From assembly GCA_020634115.1 (NCBI GenBank), contig JACKCH010000016.1, positions 62,001 through 126,000 on the forward strand: a DNA stretch of 64,000 nt, read 5' to 3'. The translations under genes were made by a program, and so were the position numbers. Source of the DNA: Anaerolineaceae bacterium (GTDB lineage: Bacteria > Chloroflexota > Anaerolineae > Aggregatilineales > Phototrophicaceae). The stretch's first letter is position 1, and each line of letters starts with the position of its first letter. Below are positions 44,001 through 50,017 of the stretch, piece by piece. Under the pieces are notes generated by a model. The model had not been told where the DNA came from. It worked only from the letters and a program-made list of their open reading frames with translations, and made no database searches.

Positions 44001-45635
44001 ACGATCATAGAAATCCGCCCGCAGGGTGATGACCACCCGTACCCGGCTGCGGGCTTCCATCACGGCGCTGTACAGCAGATTTAGAAAATGCGCTCGAACA
44101 TCATCCTGCTCGACCAGCGTGAACAGTTCCTCAAACTGATCAATGACCAGTACCAGTTCGCCATTTGCCGGCAGGATAAGTTGCGAAGCGCGAATCAACC
44201 CCCGGGCATCCCGCGCCAGATGTTCTTTCAGTGCACTGACCGGATGTGCAGCGATGCGTGTTAAGGCGACTTCGAGTTCATCCAGCGGATGCTCTCCTGG
44301 CAGCATCTCGACCACAAACCATTTTTCCGATCCAGGGATTTTGCCGCGCCACAGTGCTGGGATCAGTCCGGCTTTCACCAGACTGGATTTGCCGCTCCCG
44401 CTGGGGCCGATGATGGCAAGGAAGCGCCCGAATTCATGGGCTTCTTCCAACCGCTTGACCAGACGCGCCGTGACTTTCTCCCGTCCGAAGAAATCCTGAT
44501 GATCCGCCGCCTGGAACGCCTGCAACCCCTTGTACGGGTTCTCCGGGAAGAAGTCCTCGGTTGGAACGACCCGTATTTCAACCGCCTGTCCGGGTTGAAC
44601 AAGCAGATTCAGTTCCCGCGCCCGCACCATCGCCTGCACACGGCTGCGGACTCCCAGCTTGGTGTAAATCTGGTTCACATACCACTTGACTGTGCTGAGC
44701 GTTACGGTCAGGCGCTGCGCGATTTCCTTGTTGGATAGTCCTTCGACGATCAGGTACAGAATCTCGTGTTCGCGTTGGGTCAGGAGTTCGACTACGGTTG
44801 TGGACAGCCGGTTCATCCCCACCGCCTCCCGGAACTCGGCGGCAAAGGCCAGGGCATCCGGGTAACGGTGTTCCGGGTTCTTCGCGGTGGCTTTTTGGAT
44901 CACCTGGTTGATGTTTTCCCGGAGTTCTTCATCCAGGGTGGTGATCTCCGGGAGCGGGTCGTTGATATGTTTGTACAGACGCTCTACAGGCGACAAATTC
45001 GCAAAGGGATGTGAGCCTGTAATCACTTCGTACAGTGTCACCCCCAGGCTGTAAATATCGGTACGCGGCGTGATCGGTTCGCTGCGAGCCTGCTCCGGTG
45101 AAATATAGTCCAACGATCCGACGATGGCATCTGGCTGGGTGTTGCTGCCTGGCAGATTCAAGTCTTTGGCGATGCCGAAGTCGGTGAGATAAGCGTTGCC
45201 ATCTTCATCAAGTAGAATATTGCCTGGCTTAATATCCCGGTGGATGACGTTATTCCGATGTGCCAGGGAAAGCGCGCCCGCGACCTGGTCAAGCAGTTGA
45301 GCGGCGGTGCGCAGATCATACGGCCCGTTCACCAGGGCATCCCGCAGACTGCCGCCGCGCAGCAGCCGCATCACTAGGTATGTGCCATCCGGGTCGCGCC
45401 AGTAGTCGTACAGCGGCGTAATGTGTGGGTGTTCTAAACGGGCAACAAGCTGCGCTTCGCCCTCAAATCTGCGAATAAATTCCGGTTGATTTGTCAGACT
45501 GGCAAGGATGACTTTGACCGCAACTTCCCGTCCGACCGTACTCTGATAAGCTCGGAAAACAGCCCCAAAGCCTCCCGCGCCTATTCGTTCCCGTAATTCG
45601 TATCCTTTGATATGTATACCGGCAGAAATACCCAT
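41007..45635 (-). CDS. Ser/Thr kinase - LuxR HTH - nSTAND NTPase - TM - WD40 protein
   Basis: 1542 residues from the ATG at 45635, chosen because AGAGAGGG lies 8 bp upstream and the promoter at 45666 excludes the longer frame to 45716. Domains: Hanks-type kinase at about 12-270 (GAGGFGAVFRAY, HRDIKPGNILLD, DFGIAKD, SPEQARSE); LuxR/GerE HTH at about 285-345 (LTQREHEILYLIVEGLSNKE, TVKWYVNQIYTKLGVRSR); nSTAND1 with Walker A GPSGSGKSS at about 410 and VLVIDQFEELF; one TM segment at about 826-848 (VLVAVMFMALIGAGALTVFA); WD40 repeats to the end. The arrangement joins an outside sensor to an inside kinase and a DNA-binding domain. Confidence 0.87.
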   Translation of the reverse strand: MGISAGIHIKGYELRERIGAGGFGAVFRAYQSTVGREVAVKVILASLTNQPEFIRRFEGEAQLVARLEHPHITPLYDYWRDPDGTYLVMRLLRGGSLRDALVNGPYDLRTAAQLLDQVAGALSLAHRNNVIHRDIKPGNILLDEDGNAYLTDFGIAKDLNLPGSNTQPDAIVGSLDYISPEQARSEPITPRTDIYSLGVTLYEVITGSHPFANLSPVERLYKHINDPLPEITTLDEELRENINQVIQKATAKNPEHRYPDALAFAAEFREAVGMNRLSTTVVELLTQREHEILYLIVEGLSNKEIAQRLTVTLSTVKWYVNQIYTKLGVRSRVQAMVRARELNLLVQPGQAVEIRVVPTEDFFPENPYKGLQAFQAADHQDFFGREKVTARLVKRLEEAHEFGRFLAIIGPSGSGKSSLVKAGLIPALWRGKIPGSEKWFVVEMLPGEHPLDELEVALTRIAAHPVSALKEHLARDARGLIRASQLILPANGELVLVIDQFEELFTLVEQDDVRAHFLNLLYSAVMEARSRVRVVITLRADFYDRPLHYPEFGELLRSRMETVLPLSAQELERAISKPAERVGVRFEEGLVASIVAEVNYQAGALPLLQYALTELFEQRAGRLLTREGYTATGGAVGALARRADDIYQQMDETSQEMTRQMFLRLVTLGEGTEDTRRRVKRSELRALAPDPDMMDEIIDTYAGYRLLALDHDPGSRSPTVEVAHEAILRIWEQLSLWLSESRDDIKLQRQVAELAAEWWNASQDKSFLVRGGRLNQLEQWTQETKLALTPTEWAYLDASIQQRAEEARIETERQARVKALEQRSVRFLRVLVAVMFMALIGAGALTVFATGESRKAQENAAEAQQVALIAGSQAAKVDDNTDTAIALAMEAVNRNPTSAQAQTALSQAAYAPGTVRVFTGHTDHVHGVDISPDGLTALSASWDDSVILWDIQTADILRRFEAPAGDAMAVAYLPDGQHAIAGYASGALIEWNLTTGEIVRRFEGATDEIWTLDVSPSGRTVAAAGAAPTVWVWNTSTGELTETLEGHTASIERVVFGHTDNLLFSGSQDYSMIRWNLSTGTIAQRFEGHVARITGIALNADDTRAATSSLDGSLILWDTNTGAKIDQFWEQRDIWDLIFSQDGQSLISAGIGGALQYWDIAVALSPGSPSGHLGTIRDITLHPDGRHAMTAADDNTLRLWDLESGQVIYRSPQQGIYPSAWAVSDDLSLVLTAWFREDGTSLVLTDGATDREIQRTEALDSVSGAAFSPDNTMLLLATYSNETEAYVLVLWDVERWQPIRQFEPNPQDYFFGASIAFSPDGRFAATSDGKRGDPVVVWDVASGKPILQLPGEESNWWSTVIFSRDGQTIYATDTDGTIARWNAQTGEPLPRMIGHTSFAWNIVLSADGHLGYTGSEDLTSILWDMDSGTVLRRFSNILPVAGVAITRDGRYGLEGIMGQLRDLDSGEVIRKYDGLSLVSWFALDSRTAIVIGPSTGTELWRIDLTLDDLIAWVHANRYIPELTCEQRDLYRLEPLCSTTDSK

Positions 45636-45665
45636 CGTATATACCCTCTCTTTTTCAATATGGAT

Positions 45666-45716
45666 AGTATACGGTGAATATGCAGGGTCGCAGGCAGACT
45701 CCGTACTTTTTCCCAC
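45666..45716 (-). promoter_or_regulatory. Promoter with upstream box, copy C
   Basis: Minus strand: GTGGGAAAAAGT (45716-45705), 33 bp, TATACT (45671-45666), ahead of the ATG at 45635 with a leader of about 25 bases. Flanking DNA is not similar to copies A and B, so box, -10 and spacing are conserved on their own. Confidence 0.6.
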
Positions 45717-45786
45717 CCCTTATAATCGGTGTGATGGCACGGCAAATTCAAATCAGGAGTCACACAAGCAAGAGAAGAATTTTCGG

Positions 45787-45844
45787 TTTTGGGGTAATTC
45801 CCCCCCAAAAGCTATTTGAACTGCGTAACTCCTATAGATAATAC
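45787..45844 (+). promoter_or_regulatory. Promoter of the small HTH protein gene, with adjacent hairpin
   Basis: TTGAAC (45816-45821), 17 bp, TAATAC (45839-45844). Immediately upstream TTTTGGGG (45787-45794) and CCCCAAAA (45803-45810) form a perfect 8-bp stem. The -35 box lies in a lone copy of the inverted-repeat end AACTGCGTAACTCC known from the MITE-like elements. Confidence 0.5.
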
Positions 45845-45864
45845 TCGTAGAAGGGAAACGGAAC

Positions 45865-46152
45865 GTGAAAAGCTATGGAAAGTATGACTGTACTGTGTTC
45901 GAGGGAAAAATTGGGAAATGCCTAGTTTACGGAGGTGTGGACCTGAGGGTCTCAGGTACGTACACTAGGCATATACTCCGGTTTGACATCCCCATTCCGC
46001 ACTCCACAACCAGCGATACGCAGCACCCTGACAAAGCGAAACTTCGTGAAACTATCCTAACTCTACGCACACAGGGCATGAGTTACCGCCAGATTGCAAA
46101 GGCTGTTGGTTTGCACTGGACACGGGTGGGGCAGCTTGTGAGAGGTATGTGA
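45865..46152 (+). CDS. Small protein with a C-terminal helix-turn-helix
   Basis: 95 residues from a GTG at 45865 with GGGAAACGG upstream. The C-terminal 35 residues (RETILTLRTQGMSYRQIAKA VGLHWTRVGQLV) form a resolvase/sigma-like HTH. The N-terminal part is unrecognised. It stands alone on the plus strand between the giant kinase gene and the secretion locus; a regulator of either side is possible, or a leftover of a mobile element. Confidence 0.55.
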   Translation: MKSYGKYDCTVFEGKIGKCLVYGGVDLRVSGTYTRHILRFDIPIPHSTTSDTQHPDKAKLRETILTLRTQGMSYRQIAKAVGLHWTRVGQLVRGM

Positions 46153-46320
46153 TTCGGTAGTGGTGAGACTTTGACTGATGGTTTTTCGATTGCTGAATCC
46201 GAAACCTCAGAACAGGTGCATTCTCTCAAGAAAATGAGACGAAACAGTTCGTGAGCCTATGGATATTTTGGTTACCAGTCAAAATTTCACCACGACCACT
46301 TCTCACATCGGGGATGATAA

Positions 46321-46351
46321 CTGGGTACTATGCTCGCATAGTGATGCCCAG
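46321..46351. other. Extended hairpin downstream of the WXG100 genes
   Basis: CTGGG-t-ACTATGC-tc-GCATAGT-gatg-CCCAG. It lies 16 bp beyond the stop of the last WXG100-type gene (46367). It has no T-tract on the minus strand, so it may protect the mRNA end rather than stop transcription. The rest of 46153-46366 shows no gene. Confidence 0.45.
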
Positions 46352-46366
46352 ATAACGGTCACGCCA

Positions 46367-46663
46367 TCAGGATTGGAAATTCCCAGCCTCACGCTCATCC
46401 TCAACCTGATGGATTTTAATCACCTCCTGCAAATCGGCTGAGATTTCTTCGCATTTAAGCGCCAACTGCTCGACCTTAGGCTGAATATTAGCCAGATAAC
46501 GTTCTAATGCGGCCCCACCGACCATACCGATAAAAGCATCTGATTTGAGGTACGCCATCGCACCCTGAAGCGCCGAATTGACTTTATTCAGCATCTCGCT
46601 GGTAGTTTTGAACCCATCGGCGGACTGAGCTACGGCCTCATAGTCAATCTGTGAAATAGTCAT
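46367..46663 (-). CDS. WXG100-like small helical protein (WXG motif lost)
   Basis: 98 residues, all helical, of WXG100 length. The central turn where WxG is expected reads SDAFIGMVGGAALERYL, with no tryptophan. Two helices of about 40 residues flank it. GAGGAG precedes the ATG. It is the last of four consecutive small genes of this type. WXG100 proteins form helical-hairpin dimers exported by type VII systems; this one might be a partner rather than a substrate. Confidence 0.65.
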   Translation of the reverse strand: MTISQIDYEAVAQSADGFKTTSEMLNKVNSALQGAMAYLKSDAFIGMVGGAALERYLANIQPKVEQLALKCEEISADLQEVIKIHQVEDEREAGNFQS

Positions 46664-46679
46664 CTGAATAACTCCTCAA

Positions 46680-47018
46680 CTATATAATGGAGCGAAACTG
46701 GCCGGAAAGGTCATCAACATGGCTGACACACCGCCGATCCGCTTCTTCAATACGGCTGGCCGCGTTTTCAACACCCGTTCTGATCCCCAGGATAGCCCCG
46801 CCCAGCGAAACGATCAGCGGAACGACTTCCCGCAGAATCTCGCTGCGGAAGGCATCCGCATCCGCCCCTTGCCATGATTCGAGGAGTGGAATATACCGCC
46901 CGGTGATATTTTCTGACATTTCATGGACCGCGTTCATCTGTTCGGTCACATCATCCAGTGCAACCTGTAACATTGCACGGGCGATACGCAGCAAATCTTT
47001 CATCACTGAAATTTTCAT
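46680..47018 (-). CDS. WXG100 family protein
   Basis: 112 residues, helix-turn-helix hairpin with LESWQGADADAFRSEI (WQG) at the turn. No signal peptide, as in the family. It is 16 bp from the next small gene and clearly in the same transcription unit. Expected partner or substrate of the EccC/EssC-like ATPase. Confidence 0.75.
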   Translation of the reverse strand: MKISVMKDLLRIARAMLQVALDDVTEQMNAVHEMSENITGRYIPLLESWQGADADAFRSEILREVVPLIVSLGGAILGIRTGVENAASRIEEADRRCVSHVDDLSGQFRSII

Positions 47019-47036
47019 GAGTTCAAGTTCTCCCTA

Positions 47037-47339
47037 TTAGGCAAAACGGCTGGCCGCATCTTGGACGGCATCACGCTTAAGGGCGATAACACCATTAATA
47101 TCTCCCACCAGTTCTTCCATTTTCTGCTGGAGCAGACCGAGCGAATTGGCAAGATCAACCCGCAGGGCCTGGGCAAATGATTCGCCCGTCTCACCCAGCA
47201 GTGCGCCGGATTCCAGCGTGTTAGCGATCTGCACCATTTCGCCGTTCATTTCTTCGATTTGACGCGCCGCCTCATTAAAAAGACGGCTCATCTCCTCCAT
47301 CATCACGTAGTCAATCCGTTCATCAATGCCGTCACTCAT
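47037..47339 (-). CDS. WXG100-like small helical protein
   Basis: 100 residues. The turn reads LESGALLGETGESFAQALRV, with LG in the place of WxG. GGAG lies 8 bp before the ATG. Acidic and fully helical, fitting a non-canonical WXG100 subunit that pairs with one of its neighbours. Confidence 0.65.
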   Translation of the reverse strand: MSDGIDERIDYVMMEEMSRLFNEAARQIEEMNGEMVQIANTLESGALLGETGESFAQALRVDLANSLGLLQQKMEELVGDINGVIALKRDAVQDAASRFA

Positions 47340-47356
47340 ATTCTGGTCTCCTGAAT

Positions 47357-47665
47357 TTATTCTGCTGTGAAATTAACAAATGTCTGGGCTTCATCTTCGG
47401 CAGCCTGAAATTCGGTTGCAATCGTAGCCGTATTTTCCTCCGCCATCACCAGTGCCTGCTGGAGGCGGGTCAGGGATGGCATAAGAAGCTGATCCATTTC
47501 ACCATAGAAGGCATTTGCGCCCTGTCCAATCCAGCCCCCCTGTCTCAGGTTATCTATTTGCGCCTGAAGAGACTGCTTTAACTGATTGACCTGTTCTGCC
47601 TTATCGGAGAACTTCGTCTTGATAGTGGTCATCAACTCATAGTTGATCTCGATTTTATCAGCCAT
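47357..47665 (-). CDS. WXG100 family protein (canonical WIG)
   Basis: 102 residues from the ATG at 47665 (AAAGGA in front; a start at 47680 is less likely). The turn is QGGWIGQGANAFYGEMDQLL with W45. It aligns without gaps with the N-terminal domains of the two putative effectors (GGGWLGVGANAFYAEMDNLL; GWWGPGATAFYAEMDTTLL). The tail FQAAEDEA matches FQIAEEEA and MQIAEEDA in those proteins. It is probably the secreted carrier or chaperone-like partner of the system. Confidence 0.82.
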   Translation of the reverse strand: MADKIEINYELMTTIKTKFSDKAEQVNQLKQSLQAQIDNLRQGGWIGQGANAFYGEMDQLLMPSLTRLQQALVMAEENTATIATEFQAAEDEAQTFVNFTAE

Positions 47666-47740
47666 GTCATATCCTTTCATATATTAATTGTACCATCTAT
47701 AGCGTCAACGACCACCGGGTAAGCGTTAAGGTGTCACCGT

Positions 47741-49003
47741 CTATTGAATCGCAACCTGATAGCCGAATTTAGCAAAATTAATGATATTACCGTTTTGAAG
47801 TTCGACCAACTTGCCAGTTTCAATTCTGACACCATTCAGTTTGGTGCCATTGGTACTGTTGTCGTCCTGCAGGTAATACTTCCCGTGCTTGACTGTAATG
47901 AAAGCATGATGTCCTGAGACTTCAGGATGCTCTAGTTGTAAGTCATTGTCGCGTGCTGAGCCGATTCTGAACAGTCCTTTATCAACCAGCGTGTTTTGTG
48001 CCGGTTGGATGGTGGGTATCAGGTAGAGACGGGTAGTATTGCCCATTGATAAATGGTCGCGCCGGTAACGCTGGGCATCCTGGTCATCAATCAAATGACC
48101 CTGGGGCTGATACCGTGGCTCCAGGTTATATTTTTCCTGATGGGGCCGGAACAACGAGAACCCCAGGAGAACCAGTAAAATCAGGACCACGACAACCACG
48201 CTGATGAACAGTATGCCGTTATTGCTTATCAGGCAGATTGGGCCGCATACTGGCGGGTTGTAAGTCATATTCTCGCTGTTCGCCAGTGCGATGGTTTCTC
48301 CCTGTGAATTAAGGGCTTCAATCACAATCATATGCTGCCCCTGCGGTACATCTTTCAGGGAAATAGACAGCGGGGAGATAAGCGGACTATGAAAACTGAA
48401 AACATCGCTGATTCGCAGCCCTCCCGGCCCACGCAGCCAGACATCGTATGTCCGAGCATCTTCAGCATTCTCAAGCATGACAGTGATGTTGTAGCTGTTC
48501 AGCTCTTCATCGTAGCTAACGCGCGAAATTGCCATCAGCATGGGGGGAGCGGCCTCATACTCAAATTGCCGTATGACTTCAATGACGGTTGGCTCAGCAT
48601 TACCGTAACTTTGCGGTATCATTAAACGCATAATCTGCCCATTAACTTCCAGGGCAGTGACGGTGAGGATGTAACTTTCACCTGGTTCGAGTTGGTCTGC
48701 GTTGACTTCAAAGGCCGTTACCACCGCGTAGTTGTTTGACAAAACGAGGGTATTGGTTCTGCGATTTTCGACCTTGACGCGAATCCCGCCTATAAAGGAT
48801 TGATTGGTGTAGATCAGGTTGACCCGGAACGCATTATGACTGGGGTCGTAAGTCACGCTGTCAATTTCAATAGTAGGAACAACCACTGGCGGGTTGACGG
48901 TGAGCTGAGTCGGTGTCGCCGATTGTGCTTGGACAGCCTTTGTGATCCCCAAACACAGCGTTAATACCAGGAGACAGGTGTTTACGATCATCCGCTGGTT
49001 CAT
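47741..49003 (-). CDS. Membrane protein with extracytoplasmic beta domains and cytoplasmic FHA domain
   Basis: 420 residues from the ATG at 49003 (GAGGAG 10 bp upstream). Signal peptide MIVNTCLLVLTLCLGITKAV QAQ; beta-sandwich region to about 240; TM segment ISVVVVVLILLVLLGFSLF; C-terminal FHA (FRIGSARDNDLQLEHPEVSG, HHAFITVKHGKYYL, NSTNGTKLNG) with the phosphothreonine-binding Arg/Ser/Asn residues present. FHA domains dock on phosphothreonines made by Hanks kinases, two of which are encoded upstream. A membrane scaffold of the secretion machine is likely. Confidence 0.8.
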   Translation of the reverse strand: MNQRMIVNTCLLVLTLCLGITKAVQAQSATPTQLTVNPPVVVPTIEIDSVTYDPSHNAFRVNLIYTNQSFIGGIRVKVENRRTNTLVLSNNYAVVTAFEVNADQLEPGESYILTVTALEVNGQIMRLMIPQSYGNAEPTVIEVIRQFEYEAAPPMLMAISRVSYDEELNSYNITVMLENAEDARTYDVWLRGPGGLRISDVFSFHSPLISPLSISLKDVPQGQHMIVIEALNSQGETIALANSENMTYNPPVCGPICLISNNGILFISVVVVVLILLVLLGFSLFRPHQEKYNLEPRYQPQGHLIDDQDAQRYRRDHLSMGNTTRLYLIPTIQPAQNTLVDKGLFRIGSARDNDLQLEHPEVSGHHAFITVKHGKYYLQDDNSTNGTKLNGVRIETGKLVELQNGNIINFAKFGYQVAIQ

Positions 49004-49039
49004 GAAGGGGTAACTCCTCTGTGCCACCGGCGTGGTTTC

Positions 49040-49933
49040 CTATCCTTCAAAGACGTAAAACTCCGCTTCATTGGAATAGCGTCCCCAGCCATTTTCGAGT
49101 TTGGCGTTTGAAAAATTATTCTCGCCCGCCTGCGCAATTGGGACACTACGCGCCCCGGCATTCGGGTCACCGCCCGACCGCACAACCGCCATGTGACCGT
49201 GACCGGCGACAACGACGAGGCCGCCATTGTTAGCCGCGTTGACCGCATCGCCAGACGAGACTTTGTGCCAGCCGTTAGCCGGCCCCTGGGTATACTGACC
49301 CGGTGCCGTCAGTTGCCCATCCAGCCATTGTTTCATCGCGGTTGCGCCCAACCATTGGGTGACTTTCCCGTTGCCATCCGTGACATACAGGGGTAACGGC
49401 GCATTCAGCTTTTTGGCGACATCCGCCGCGAAAAGATTGCAATAGGTGTCATAGGTATTCGGATTATTGTCATGGAACTTCGCGTAACGGGAGTTTGATT
49501 CCACGTGAAAACTTTCGAGGAGGCTGTTCATCTCATTACCCGTTCTGCCGAATGAGCCTTTAGGGGTGGCCTTACCAGCGCCAGTGCCACCCGCGCCACC
49601 TGTCCCGCTACCACTGCCATTCTCGTCGTTCATACTCTTATCAACGATGTTGCCAGCATCTTCTTCGGCGATTTGCATACTGGATGTGATTTCTTTAAGG
49701 GTATATTCAGCACTACGCATGGCTTCCATAAATCGGTTGGTAGCCGGCAGCAGCAGGTTATCCATTTCGGCGTAAAAAGCATTAGCGCCAACGCCTAGCC
49801 AACCGCCCCCGCGTAAATGGTCAATTTGCTCGACCAGTCGTGTATTCATTTGCCGGATATTTTCGTACATATCGCCGAAATGCCGGGCAATCCGTTCCAG
49901 TTCTTCATAATTGACTTGAATAGTGTCTGCCAT
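49040..49933 (-). CDS. WXG100 - CHAP/NlpC-like hydrolase fusion (probable type VII effector)
   Basis: 297 residues. WXG100 domain 1-95 (W45 in GGGWLGVGANAF); Gly/Ser-rich linker about 105-125; C-terminal papain-fold hydrolase-like domain with Cys165 in YDTYCNLFAADVAKKL and His245/His247 in VVAGHGHMAVVRSGG, as in CHAP or NlpC/P60 peptidoglycan amidases. AAAGGA precedes the ATG. It resembles toxins or cell-wall hydrolases exported by ESX/Ess systems through an N-terminal WXG100/LXG domain. No immunity gene is evident beside it, so a wall-remodelling role is as likely as a toxin role. Confidence 0.78.
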   Translation of the reverse strand: MADTIQVNYEELERIARHFGDMYENIRQMNTRLVEQIDHLRGGGWLGVGANAFYAEMDNLLLPATNRFMEAMRSAEYTLKEITSSMQIAEEDAGNIVDKSMNDENGSGSGTGGAGGTGAGKATPKGSFGRTGNEMNSLLESFHVESNSRYAKFHDNNPNTYDTYCNLFAADVAKKLNAPLPLYVTDGNGKVTQWLGATAMKQWLDGQLTAPGQYTQGPANGWHKVSSGDAVNAANNGGLVVVAGHGHMAVVRSGGDPNAGARSVPIAQAGENNFSNAKLENGWGRYSNEAEFYVFEG

Positions 49934-50017
49934 CTTTGATCCTTTATTTATCTCGGTAAATTCAGGCGAATAATCATCAGGTATAGCGCACTGGTTTTCC
50001 GTGTCTGTACCATCCGG

